Assembly (NCBI GenBank): GCA_018268935.1
Contig: JAFDVS010000031.1
Coordinates: 18,362 to 82,361 of the forward strand
Source: Acidobacteriota bacterium
Lineage (GTDB): Bacteria > Acidobacteriota > Terriglobia > Bryobacterales > Bryobacteraceae
Direction of reading: 5' to 3'
Length of the DNA stretch: 64,000 nt
This document shows, piece after piece, positions 9,001-16,539 of this stretch. Numbering within the stretch: position 1 is the stretch's first letter; every line of letters begins with the position of its first letter. The notes under the pieces are model-generated. The model was not told the origin of the DNA and did no database searches. It worked only from the letters and a program-made list of their open reading frames with translations. The position numbers and the translations under genes were made by a program.

Positions 9001-9303
9001 GAGGTTCACCCTCTGCCGCGCGTTCACCGTCAGAACGAACGATTCCGAATTCACCACCTTGAAACCTGCCGCCTCGGCCGTTACGCGGTAGTCACCAATA
9101 CGTTGGTTCAGAAATTGATACGCCCCACCGGTATCGGTGGTGGTGCTTTGTTTCACACCGGTTTTTACGTTTTCCAGCGTCACCTTCACACCCGACACCA
9201 CCGCTCCCGTAGGATCGGTGATGGTTCCCAGAATGGCGCCAGCATCATACTGGCCAAAAGCGACAGCAAGCAAGAGAGACCACAGAAGCAATATGCGACT
9301 CAT
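6052..9303 (-). CDS. Oar-like TonB-dependent receptor with carboxypeptidase-regulatory domain
   Basis: This 1083-residue outer-membrane protein has a signal peptide (1-17), a carboxypeptidase-regulatory-like beta sandwich at about 20-105 (GAILGTITDPTGAVVSGVKV), and a plug-like region with LPLNGRAYADLALLSPGV at about 135-155. A long beta barrel follows, ending in a C-terminal Phe (LKLVF), the usual BAM signal. It starts 30 bp after the transaldolase-family gene with no terminator between. It is therefore likely to be co-transcribed from the LacI-controlled promoter and to serve uptake of an inositol-related compound. GAGG lies five bases before the ATG. Confidence 0.9.
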   Translation of the reverse strand: MSRILLLWSLLLAVAFGQYDAGAILGTITDPTGAVVSGVKVTLENVKTGVKQSTTTDTGGAYQFLNQRIGDYRVTAEAAGFKVVNSESFVLTVNARQRVNLALQVGDVSQSIAVTGAAEALETESSDRGQVIQRAAIVNLPLNGRAYADLALLSPGVRKSNISNRDASFNVNGLRSSLNNFMVDGVDNNAYGTSNQGFSNQIVQLNPDAVEEFRVVTNNFSAEYGRAGGAVINASLRSGTNEFHGSVWEFLRNTKLNAVGFFRPSTGVKPVLVQNQFGASFGGRIVRDKTFFFVDYEGLRRVERNLQFATLPTLEQRAGRFGTAIRNPLTGDLIPDGVIPASQMTPFARRVLGDLPNPVRNTNPGVLPSNNWDYLTPTPWVDNKGDGRIDHYFNSKMNVFGRYSHRLLNRTESHVIPGPSGGDANGNVRVFNKQIAGGLNYNLSPTSLIDVRFAYSVFEGGKFALGSERPNMAQEYGIPGLPDNAVIGGGLSSQQISGYTNLGRQSSNPQFQDPTTYNPKVNYSKIAGRHSMKAGYEYQAINTNIFDFNPQYGQSNYAGQFGRPTTVGSNNLYNLVDFFYGARSAYSLNNQIVLNYRQRMHFLYFQDDWKVNSKLTVNIGARYEYATPQWEDQNRLANYDPVANKLIQAGSGGIYQRSLVRPDKNNWAPRFGLAYQITPKTVVRSGYGISYVHFNRMGGENLLGYNGPSIVNLTINQLPTQPLCSGNAFVNCFRLMAQGFPQGLVDPSNFSTLTTRTNYTPADYRTSYVQSWHLTIQRELAKDLVFDIAYVGNRSNGLMILGDYNQARPNNIGENLTILQRRPIPGFDYIQASYGGGFAVYHGMQVKLEKRYAAGLYVLNSFTWSKAIDNASGHLEAFNGDNSRVNFRNTQAEKAVGAYNQPLNNTTSLVWELPYGKGRKWGSSANAVVDGIVGGWRLTGINTMTSGQPVNINYSPASAGQVSGAPTYRPNYVGGDIYAGARTAGAWFNRAAFALPAINAPFGTLGRNIATTEAIYNFDLGLHKNFRLWSESSRIEFRSEFFNLFNTTNLGAPAQTFGNANFGTITSLSSPARQIQFALKLVF

Positions 9304-9333
9304 GTTTTCCTCAACCCTCCTTGTAGGAGATGA

Positions 9334-10434
9334 CTATTTGATATCGGGGTTCGGCAGCATCACGTCCCTCACCATCGAGGAAAGGTCCGCGCAGGCGCCG
9401 ATAAACTGCCGCAATGTCCGCACCGTGCACCCGTAGGAATCGAACTCCTCCACACGGAGTCCGTCTTCCATATACGCGCGCCGGAAATCGGGGAATCGCT
9501 TCAGTAGATCCGCTACGATGCGATCGTCGACTGGTGTGTCGATGCGATGAATCACCGGGATATCGCTGGCATTGTATCGCTTCTGCCAGCCGCAAGGGGG
9601 AGAGATCACCACGTCCCCACCGATGAACTCGCTCCAGTGCATGTGATTGCGAAACGCCGCCGACAGCAGCCGCAGCCGGTAGCCGCGCTCCCGGAAAATG
9701 GCGTAAGCCTTCTTGAACACAGCCACTCCGGCCCACTCCAGATAGCCCGGATCCGTGCTCAAGTTCTCTTTCTCCAGAATCACCTTAAGCCAGTCATCCA
9801 CCCGCCCCACCATGATCGTGCACACCGGACCCATCGTCGCGATGTCCTTGCCTTCGCGCTCACGCCGCTTCAGTCCACGCTCCACCGCTTCCGCCACCGC
9901 GATGCATTGCGGCAAGGTAAACGACACCGTGGCGTTAATGCTCACACCTTGATACGTTGCCTCTTCAATCGCCACCACGCCCGCCTGCGTCACCGGGATC
10001 TTCACAATCATGTTCGGAGCAAGCCGGGAAAAATGCACCGCCTGTTCCAGAATGGCTTGTGTGTCGCGGTAGTTGCGCGGATCGGTCTGGATCGACAGCC
10101 GCCCGTTGCGCCCCTTGTGCTCCCGGAAAATCGGCTCCAGCAGCGACGCGGCTTGCGCCGACATCTCCTCAATCACGCGCCAGCCGATCGCTTCCTCCGA
10201 TGCCTGCGGCATCTCCGAGTACAACTCCGCAATGCGAGCCTTCCAGCGGGGCCACTCCTGCTTCAATACGGTGACCGCGATCACCGGGTTACAAGTGGCG
10301 CCCACGGCGCCGTGGCTGATGGAGTACGTCAGCTCCTCCAGCGATGCCGAGTCGTTCCACAAACAGGTCGGCGTCGTCTGCGTCATCTGGTGGAGCGGAC
10401 TCTTATAAGCAACGGACGGGGTTACGGGTGTCAT
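9334..10434 (-). CDS. Transaldolase-family Schiff-base enzyme in the inositol regulon
   Basis: This 366-residue protein carries the transaldolase/fructose-6-phosphate aldolase fold markers: Asp28 in WNDS, Asn49 in TCNP, the Schiff-base Lys145 in IVKIPVT, and Asn167/Thr169 in NATVSF. By eye, the position of the catalytic Glu of classical transaldolase (STEVDAR) is Gln116 (SIQTDPR). Gln there is the situation in fructose-6-phosphate aldolase. It is divergent from lacI-iolBDEG under an identical operator. No iolC or iolJ gene is seen in the window, so it may supply an aldolase step. ATG 10434 was preferred over GTG 10446; no clear ribosome binding site is visible. Confidence 0.8.
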   Translation of the reverse strand: MTPVTPSVAYKSPLHQMTQTTPTCLWNDSASLEELTYSISHGAVGATCNPVIAVTVLKQEWPRWKARIAELYSEMPQASEEAIGWRVIEEMSAQAASLLEPIFREHKGRNGRLSIQTDPRNYRDTQAILEQAVHFSRLAPNMIVKIPVTQAGVVAIEEATYQGVSINATVSFTLPQCIAVAEAVERGLKRREREGKDIATMGPVCTIMVGRVDDWLKVILEKENLSTDPGYLEWAGVAVFKKAYAIFRERGYRLRLLSAAFRNHMHWSEFIGGDVVISPPCGWQKRYNASDIPVIHRIDTPVDDRIVADLLKRFPDFRRAYMEDGLRVEEFDSYGCTVRTLRQFIGACADLSSMVRDVMLPNPDIK

Positions 10435-10460
10435 AAAAGCACGCACAGCTTACTGGGCTT

Positions 10461-10474
10461 TGAACACGTGTGCA
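10461..10474. promoter_or_regulatory. LacI-family operator O1 (transaldolase side)
   Basis: TGAACACGTGTGCA is a near-palindrome with an ACACGTGT core. The 17-bp block GAACACGTGTGCATAAA (10462-10478) recurs exactly as an inverted copy at 10614-10630. It lies five bases downstream of the predicted -10 element, over the start of transcription of the minus-strand operon, where a bound repressor would block initiation. Confidence 0.75.
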
Positions 10475-10479
10475 TAAAA

Positions 10480-10508
10480 ATCCTACCGCCGCTTCCCTCC
10501 GGAGTCAA
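10480..10508 (-). promoter_or_regulatory. Promoter of the transaldolase/TonB-receptor operon
   Basis: On the minus strand TTGACT (10503-10508) and TAGGAT (10480-10485) are separated by 17 bp. The start of transcription would fall at about 10473, inside operator O1, giving a leader of about 40 bases. Confidence 0.6.
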
Positions 10509-10583
10509 GCGAAAGAATGCAAAAAGAAATTGCCCCAACCCCGCCCCTCCTTCCATTTTTTGAATCCACTCTACTCTTTTCTC

Positions 10584-10612
10584 TTTACAACCATATTTCG
10601 CCTAGGTAAAAT
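10584..10612 (+). promoter_or_regulatory. Promoter of the lacI-iol operon
   Basis: TTTACA (10584-10589) and TAAAAT (10607-10612) are separated by 17 bp. The start of transcription would be about 10618-10620, at the left edge of operator O2, so the regulator gene would be autorepressed and its mRNA nearly leaderless. Confidence 0.65.
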
Positions 10613-10617
10613 CTTTA

Positions 10618-10631
10618 TGCACACGTGTTCA
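10618..10631. promoter_or_regulatory. LacI-family operator O2 (iol side)
   Basis: TGCACACGTGTTCA is the inverted copy of operator O1 and sits at the same distance (five bases) from its -10 element. The GTG start codon of the regulator lies inside it. Confidence 0.75.
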
Positions 10632-11752
10632 ACGACACTCCCTCGTCCGGAAAGTCGACCGCCGCCCTCCACGCGGCATCCAAACGCGTTTCCATTAAAG
10701 ACATCGCCCGCCTCGCCCGCGTCTCCCACTCCACCGTCTCCCGCGCCCTCCGCGAAAGCCCCCTCGTCAATCCCGAAACCGCCGAAAAAATCCGCCGCAT
10801 CGCCGCCGAATCCGGCTTCCGTATCTCCGCCGTCGCCCGCAGCCTCGCCACCAGCCGCACTTTCACCATCGGCGTGGTTGTCACCTCCATCGACGATCCC
10901 TTCGTCGCCGAAGTCGTCAAAGGCATTGAGGACGAGGCCATCGAACACGATTACTCCGTCTTCCTCGCCAATTGCCACGCCGACCCCGAACGCGAAATGA
11001 AGGTCGTGCACTCCTTTGAAGATCGCCGCGTCGATGGCATCGTCGTCACCGCCTCACGCGTCGGCGCACTCTACGGCTCCGTGCTGGAGCGCATGCATAT
11101 CCCCATCGTGCTCCTCAATAACCAGCACCCCAGCCACTTCGCCCACTCCATCTGCATCGACAATTTCGACGCCAGCCGCCAGTTGGTGGCTCACCTCATT
11201 GCACTCGGCCACCGCCGTATTGCCTACATCGGCGATCGCTTCGGCCATGGCTCCGATTCCGAACGCTTCAGCGGTTACCGTGCCGCGCTTGATGAGGCCG
11301 ACATCCTCTTCCAACCCGACCTCGTCGTCCACGGCGATGGCAAGGCTGAGGGCGGCAAAGAGGCAATGGCCAAACTGCTCGCCGTCCATCCGCACCCCAC
11401 CGCCGTGTTCGGCTACAACGATATGACCGCCATCGGCGCACTCAAAGCCATCCGCGCCCGCGGCCTCCGCGTTCCCGCCGACATCTCGCTCGCAGGCTTC
11501 GACGACCTCCCTCTCGGCCTCTACATCGATCCGCCGCTCACCACCGTCCGCCAACCCAAACAGCAGATGGGCCGCATGGCCATGCAGTCGCTGCTCACCC
11601 TTATCGAAGGCAACCAGGCCGAGCAAAACGTCCGCGTCGCAGGCGAACTCATCATTCGCCAGTCCACTGCCGCGCCACCAGATTCCCATTCCAAGGAGAA
11701 CCACCCATGCAACTCCTCCTCCGCCCACAAAACGGGGCACAAACGCAAATAG
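10625..11752 (+). CDS. LacI-family repressor of the inositol regulon
   Basis: This 375-residue protein has a LacI helix-turn-helix at about 22-45 (VSIKDIARLARVSHSTVSRAL) and a hinge with ISAVARSLATSRT. The effector-binding domain starts at TIGVVVTSIDDPFVAEV and ends with the GFDDLPLG and PPLTTVRQP motifs of the family. The GTG start at 10625 falls within its own operator. The last 15 codons overlap iolB in another frame, which couples the two genes. It presumably responds to an inositol catabolite and represses both divergent operons. The effector is unknown. Confidence 0.9.
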   Translation: MFNDTPSSGKSTAALHAASKRVSIKDIARLARVSHSTVSRALRESPLVNPETAEKIRRIAAESGFRISAVARSLATSRTFTIGVVVTSIDDPFVAEVVKGIEDEAIEHDYSVFLANCHADPEREMKVVHSFEDRRVDGIVVTASRVGALYGSVLERMHIPIVLLNNQHPSHFAHSICIDNFDASRQLVAHLIALGHRRIAYIGDRFGHGSDSERFSGYRAALDEADILFQPDLVVHGDGKAEGGKEAMAKLLAVHPHPTAVFGYNDMTAIGALKAIRARGLRVPADISLAGFDDLPLGLYIDPPLTTVRQPKQQMGRMAMQSLLTLIEGNQAEQNVRVAGELIIRQSTAAPPDSHSKENHPCNSSSAHKTGHKRK

Positions 11753-12531
11753 ACACCTTTCAATACCTCTCGTTCCTCAATGCGAAACTCGCCGCCGGCG
11801 AATCGACGGAAGGCAACACCGGCAATCGCGAACTCGGCCTCGTCGTCCTCGGAGGCAAATGCTCCGTCAGCTCTTCCCAAGGCGAATGGAAGAGCATCGG
11901 GCGCCGTCCCAACGTCTTTTCCGGCATGCCCTATGCCCTCTACCTTCCCATAGGCACTTCCTATAAGGTCACCGCCGAAACCGGTTGCGATCTTGCCTTC
12001 TGCTTCTGCCTCGCCGAAGAATCGCACCCCGCCCGCCTCATCACTCCCGCCGATATCGAAGTGGAAATCCGCGGCGGCGCCAACGCCACCCGCCAGATCA
12101 ACAAAATCATTCGCCCCGAATTCTCCGCCCACCGCCTTCTCGTCGTCGAAGTCTACACCCCCAGCGGCAACTGGTCCAGCTATCCGCCGCACAAACACGA
12201 CGTGCACAATCCCCCCGGTGAAGTCGACCTCGAAGAGATCTACTACTACCGCATCGATCGCCCCGAAGGCTACGCCATTCAAAAGGTCTACACCTACGAC
12301 CGCAAGCTCGACGAAACCATCAGCGTCCGCGACGGCGAAATGGTCCTCGTCCCCGAAGGCTATCATCCCGTCGTCGCCGCCCACGGCTACAACGTTTACT
12401 ACCTCAACGCCCTCGCCGGTTCCGCCCGTTCGATGGCTGCCTCCGACGACCCCGATTACCAATGGGTCAAACAAAACTGGCGCGACAAAGACCCCCGTGT
12501 CCCCGTCGTCACCATGGAGATGGAGAACTAA
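11707..12531 (+). CDS. iolB: 5-deoxy-glucuronate isomerase IolB
   Basis: This 274-residue bicupin is of normal IolB length. The metal-site pattern in the C-terminal cupin is visible as PPHKHDVH (His162, His164, His167) and DLEEIYYYR, with a later His in EGYHPVVAAHGYNVYYLN. It isomerises 5-deoxy-D-glucuronate to 2-deoxy-5-keto-D-gluconate in the cytoplasm. AGGAG precedes the ATG, which lies inside the end of the lacI gene. The iolD start follows its stop by two bases. Confidence 0.93.
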   Translation: MQLLLRPQNGAQTQIDTFQYLSFLNAKLAAGESTEGNTGNRELGLVVLGGKCSVSSSQGEWKSIGRRPNVFSGMPYALYLPIGTSYKVTAETGCDLAFCFCLAEESHPARLITPADIEVEIRGGANATRQINKIIRPEFSAHRLLVVEVYTPSGNWSSYPPHKHDVHNPPGEVDLEEIYYYRIDRPEGYAIQKVYTYDRKLDETISVRDGEMVLVPEGYHPVVAAHGYNVYYLNALAGSARSMAASDDPDYQWVKQNWRDKDPRVPVVTMEMEN

Positions 12532-12533
12532 CC

Positions 12534-14438
12534 ATGCCCACTACACGCATGACCATGGCCCAGGCCCTGGTAGCCTACCTCAAGCAACAATATGTCGAGC
12601 GCGATGGCGTCGAGCATCGCTTCTTCCACGGCGCGTGGGGCATCTTCGGCCACGGCTGCATCGCCGGTGTCGGCCAAGCCCTTCAGCAGCACCCTGACTT
12701 CCGCTACTACCAAAGCAAGAACGAGCAGGCCTCCGTCCACATCGCCGCCGCCTTCGCCAAAACGAAGAATCGCCTCGGCACGTTCGCCTGCCTCTCCTCC
12801 ATCGGGCCCGGCGCAACGAACATGATCACCGGCGCCGCCATGGCCACCGTCAACCGCCTGCCTGTCCTGCTGCTCCCCGGCGACATCTTTTCCCGCCGCA
12901 ACGTCGCCCCCGTCCTCCAGCAGCTCGAATCAGAAATGGGCCAGGATGTTTCGGTCAACGATTGCTTCAAGCCCGTCTCCCGCTACTGGGACCGCATCAA
13001 TCGCCCCGATCAGCTCATCTGCTCCGTCGTCGAAGCGATGCGTGTGCTCACCTCCCCGGCACAAACCGGCGCAGTCACCCTCGCCCTTCCGCAAGACGTC
13101 CAGACCGAAGCCTACGACTACCCGTCCGACATGTTCGAAAAGCGCGTCTGGCACATCGCCCGCCCCGAGCCCGAGCGTGCCATGCTCGCCCGTGCCGCCG
13201 AAATGATCCGCGCCGCGCGCAAGCCCTTCATCATCGCCGGTGGAGGCGTGCTGTTCAGTGAAGCCACCGCGGCCCTCGCCCGTTTCTGTGAGCAAACTGG
13301 TATCCCAGTTGGCGAAACCCAGGCAGGCAAGAGTTCGCTCCCCTTCGATCACCCGCAAAACCTCGGCGCCGTCGGTGTCACCGGCACTCCCGGAGCCAAC
13401 ATCGCCGCCCGCGAAGCCGACCTCATCATCGCCGTCGGCACCCGCCTCAGCGACTTCACCACCGCCTCGAAGACCGCCTTCCAAAATCCCAACGTTCGAT
13501 TCCTCAATATCAACGTCGCCGAGTTCGACGCCTTCAAACACGCGGGACTACCGCTGATCGCCGATGCGCGCGAAGCGCTCCTCCAACTCGCCGCATCCAT
13601 CAACGGCTACCGCATCGACACGCAGTACGCCGCCCGCATCACCGAGTGGAAGCGCCGCTGGGAAGAAGAAACCGATCGCATCTACGCCCTCCGCCACGGC
13701 CCGCCCATCAGCCAGGGCGAAGCCATCGGCGTCGTCAATCGCGTCTCGCGCCCCCAGGACATCGTCGTCTGCGCCGCAGGCAGCCTCCCCGGCGATCTGC
13801 ACAAACTCTGGCGCACTCGCCAACCCAACGGCTATCACCTCGAATATGGCTACTCGACGATGGGCTACGAAATCGCCGGCGGACTCGGCATCAAAATGGC
13901 CGACCCGTCCCGTGAAGTCTACGTCATGGTCGGCGACGGCTCCTTCCTCATGATGTCTTCCGAGATCGCCACCGCCGTGCAGGAAGGTTACAAGCTCAAC
14001 ATCGTCCTCCTCGACAATCACGGCTTCTCGAGCATCGGCGGCCTCTCCCGCCACATTGGCTCCGGTGGCTTCGGCACCGATTACCGCCACCGCACCGATT
14101 CCGGCCACCTTGATGGCCAGAACATCCCCATCGACTTCGCCGCGCTCTGCGAAGGCCTCGGCGCCCGCACCACGCGGGTTCGCACGCACCAGGAATTCGC
14201 CGCCGCAGTCGAAGCGATGAAAGACGCCGATCGCACCTGTGCCGTCGTCGTCGAAACCGACAAAGAACAGCGCGTCCCCGGCTACGAATCCTGGTGGGAT
14301 GTCCCCATCTCCGAAGTCTCGGAAATCGCCACCATCCGCGAAGCCCGCGCCAATTACGAAATCGCCGTCAAGCAGGAGCGGCATCTGGAAATTCCTGCGC
14401 CCGCCTCAACACACGTTGAGCCTGGCCCGAAAGAGTGA
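12534..14438 (+). CDS. iolD: 3D-trihydroxycyclohexane-1,2-dione hydrolase IolD
   Basis: This 634-residue thiamine-diphosphate enzyme has the acetolactate-synthase-like fold: an N-terminal pyrimidine domain with the activating Glu region near [22 protein letters not shown] sequence, a central domain, and a C-terminal domain with the GDGSF...LLDNHG diphosphate/Mg2+ motif. It opens the ring of trihydroxycyclohexane-dione to give 5-deoxy-glucuronate, the substrate of IolB. ATG 12534 was chosen over an earlier in-frame start because it is preceded by GGAGATGGAG and lies two bases after the iolB stop. Confidence 0.92.
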   Translation: MPTTRMTMAQALVAYLKQQYVERDGVEHRFFHGAWGIFGHGCIAGVGQALQQHPDFRYYQSKNEQASVHIAAAFAKTKNRLGTFACLSSIGPGATNMITGAAMATVNRLPVLLLPGDIFSRRNVAPVLQQLESEMGQDVSVNDCFKPVSRYWDRINRPDQLICSVVEAMRVLTSPAQTGAVTLALPQDVQTEAYDYPSDMFEKRVWHIARPEPERAMLARAAEMIRAARKPFIIAGGGVLFSEATAALARFCEQTGIPVGETQAGKSSLPFDHPQNLGAVGVTGTPGANIAAREADLIIAVGTRLSDFTTASKTAFQNPNVRFLNINVAEFDAFKHAGLPLIADAREALLQLAASINGYRIDTQYAARITEWKRRWEEETDRIYALRHGPPISQGEAIGVVNRVSRPQDIVVCAAGSLPGDLHKLWRTRQPNGYHLEYGYSTMGYEIAGGLGIKMADPSREVYVMVGDGSFLMMSSEIATAVQEGYKLNIVLLDNHGFSSIGGLSRHIGSGGFGTDYRHRTDSGHLDGQNIPIDFAALCEGLGARTTRVRTHQEFAAAVEAMKDADRTCAVVVETDKEQRVPGYESWWDVPISEVSEIATIREARANYEIAVKQERHLEIPAPASTHVEPGPKE

Positions 14439-14454
14439 ACCCGGAGGTTCTCGA

Positions 14455-15402
14455 ATGGCAACAACCACTGATCCGGCCGTCGCGGCGTTACGCGTCGGCA
14501 ACGCCCCTTGTTCCTGGGGCACCTTGGAATTCGAAGGCGTCGGCGGCGAGCAGATCCCCTTCGATCGCATGCTCGATGAACTCGCCGCTGCCGGCTATAC
14601 CGGCACCGAACTCGGCGATTGGGGCTTCATGCCCACAGATCCGTCAGCGCTCCGCCACGAACTCGACAAACGATCCCTCGTCATGCTCGGCGCGTTTGTG
14701 CCCGTCGCATTGAAGGACGCAAGCGCCCATGAAGCAGGCATCGCCAACGCCGTCAAGACCGCGCGCCTCCTCGCCGCCGTCGCTTCCGATCCGAAGCCTT
14801 ACCTCGTCCTCGCCGACAACAACGGGTCCATTCCGGAGCGCACAAAAAACGCCGGCCGCGTGACTCCAGCCATGGGCCTCAGCAACGGCGAATGGCGCAC
14901 CTTCGCCGATGGCGCCAACAAAGTCGGCCGCGCCGTATTCGCCGAAACTGGTCTGCGCACCGTATTCCATCACCACTGCGCCGGCTATGTCGAAACGCCC
15001 GATGAGATCGCAAAACTCCTCGAACTCACCGATCCCGCCGCGCTCAACCTCGTCTTCGACACCGGCCACTTCGCCTACGGCGCGGGCCACTTCCAAATCA
15101 TCGAAGCCCTGGAACGTTTTAAGGACCGCATCCTTTATATCCACCTCAAAGACTGCCAGCCCGATGTCGCCCGCCAGGCCCGTGAGAACAACTGGGACTA
15201 CTTCGAAGCCCTCCGCCACGGCGTCTTCAGCGAACTCGGCAAAGGCGGCGTCGATTTCCCCGCCGTCCTCCGCTGGCTCAAAGAACAAAAGTACGCAGGC
15301 TACGTCCTCGTCGAACAGGACGTGCTCCCCGGCATGGGCGAGCCCAAGCTCAGCGCCGCGCGCAACCGCCAGTACCTGCGCGCCATTGAGGAGGCTCTCT
15401 AA
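14455..15402 (+). CDS. iolE: Inosose dehydratase IolE-like (AP-endonuclease-2-type TIM barrel)
   Basis: This 315-residue xylose-isomerase-like TIM barrel has [11 protein letters not shown] at the N terminus and [14 protein letters not shown]. Probable metal ligands lie in [28 protein letters not shown] and a C-terminal GYVLVEQD. IolE dehydrates scyllo-inosose to the diketone used by IolD, which fits its place between iolD and iolG. IolI (inosose isomerase) has the same fold, so that remains an alternative. The start follows CGGAGG by eight bases. Confidence 0.82.
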   Translation: MATTTDPAVAALRVGNAPCSWGTLEFEGVGGEQIPFDRMLDELAAAGYTGTELGDWGFMPTDPSALRHELDKRSLVMLGAFVPVALKDASAHEAGIANAVKTARLLAAVASDPKPYLVLADNNGSIPERTKNAGRVTPAMGLSNGEWRTFADGANKVGRAVFAETGLRTVFHHHCAGYVETPDEIAKLLELTDPAALNLVFDTGHFAYGAGHFQIIEALERFKDRILYIHLKDCQPDVARQARENNWDYFEALRHGVFSELGKGGVDFPAVLRWLKEQKYAGYVLVEQDVLPGMGEPKLSAARNRQYLRAIEEAL

Positions 15403-15404
15403 CC

Positions 15405-16421
15405 ATGAAGTCCAAACTCAACATCGGCCTCATCGGCGCGGGCCGCATCGGCAAGGTCCACGGCGAGACCATCGCCTTCCGCGTCCCCGAAGCGAACCTC
15501 CTCGCTGTCACCGATCCCAACACCGATGCCGCCACGGCCATCGCCAAACGCTGTGGCATCCCGCAGGTCTGCGCTTCCACCGATGAGATCTTTGCCAACA
15601 AAGACATCGACGCGGTGCTCATCTGCTCATCGACGAACACCCACGCCGATCTCGCCGTGCAGGCCGCCGAAGCAGGCAAGCACATCTTCTGCGAAAAGCC
15701 CATCGATCACACGCTCGAGAAAATCGACCGCGCCATCGCCGCCGTCAACAAGGCCAAGGTCAAAATGCAAATCGGCTTCAACCGCCGCTTTGACTCGAAC
15801 TTCGCCCGCGTGCGCCAATCCATCCTGAGCGGCGAAATCGGCACCCCGCACCTCCTTCACATCATCAGCCGCGACCCCGGCCCGCCGCCCATCTCCTACG
15901 TCAAAGTCTCCGGCGGCATGTTCCTCGACATGACCATCCACGACTTCGACATGGCCCGCTTCTTGATCGGTGAAGAGGTCACCGAAATCTACGCCGCCGC
16001 GGATGTGCGCATCGATCCCGAAATCGGCAAAGCAGGCGACGTCGACACCGCCATCATCCTTCTGCGCTACGCCAACGGAGTCATCGGCACCATCGACAAT
16101 TGCCGCCAGGCGCCCTACGGTTACGACCAGCGTGTCGAAGTGCTCGGCAGCAAAGGCGCCATTGCCACGGAAAACATGTACCCCAATCGCGCCGTCGTCA
16201 GCACCGCCGAATCCGTCCGCCGCGACCTCCCGCTCAACTTCTTCATGGAGCGTTACCTCGACAGCTTCGAACGCGAAGTGCGCGACTTCGTCAATGCCGT
16301 CGTCAACGACACCGAAACGCCGGTCACCGCCGCCGATGGCCGCGTCCCGGTTGTCATGGCGCTCGCCGCGAAGAAGTCGTACCTCGAAGGCCGCCCCGTC
16401 AAACTCAGCGAAATCGCCTAA
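15405..16421 (+). CDS. iolG: Inositol 2-dehydrogenase IolG
   Basis: This 338-residue Gfo/Idh/MocA oxidoreductase has a Rossmann motif GLIGAGRIGKVH at 8-19. Catalytic Lys98 lies in CEKPID, and Asp175 and His179 in FLDMTIHDFDM. It oxidises myo-inositol to 2-keto-myo-inositol with NAD+, the first step of the pathway whose later enzymes lie just upstream. It starts two bases after the iolE stop, so it is part of the same operon. Confidence 0.9.
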   Translation: MKSKLNIGLIGAGRIGKVHGETIAFRVPEANLLAVTDPNTDAATAIAKRCGIPQVCASTDEIFANKDIDAVLICSSTNTHADLAVQAAEAGKHIFCEKPIDHTLEKIDRAIAAVNKAKVKMQIGFNRRFDSNFARVRQSILSGEIGTPHLLHIISRDPGPPPISYVKVSGGMFLDMTIHDFDMARFLIGEEVTEIYAAADVRIDPEIGKAGDVDTAIILLRYANGVIGTIDNCRQAPYGYDQRVEVLGSKGAIATENMYPNRAVVSTAESVRRDLPLNFFMERYLDSFEREVRDFVNAVVNDTETPVTAADGRVPVVMALAAKKSYLEGRPVKLSEIA

Positions 16422-16433
16422 GGAGGCCGCACT

Positions 16434-16535
16434 GTGAAACGCTCCCTGCTGAGCGCCACGCTCACCGACGTGCAGTTCTGGATCCCGGTTGCCGTTCTCA
16501 TCTTCGGCATCACGCTCCTCGTGCTACTGGCTTAG
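16434..16535 (+). CDS. 33-residue single-pass membrane protein in the iol operon
   Basis: A GTG start follows a perfect AGGAGG (16421-16426) by seven bases. The peptide begins MKRSLLSATLTD and continues as one hydrophobic segment (about residues 15-33) ending in LLVLLA. It fills the gap between iolG and the transporter gene, which starts four bases after its stop. The spacing, strong ribosome binding site and membrane character argue that it is real, perhaps a small subunit or regulator of the transporter. No homologue is known to me. Confidence 0.65.
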   Translation: MKRSLLSATLTDVQFWIPVAVLIFGITLLVLLA

Positions 16536-16539
16536 CCAC

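Noticed and set aside
11521..12474. 317-residue minus-strand frame opposite lacI/iolB
   Set aside because: Val/Asp/Gly/Phe-rich composition typical of a frame antisense to GC-rich codons; both sense genes are secure.
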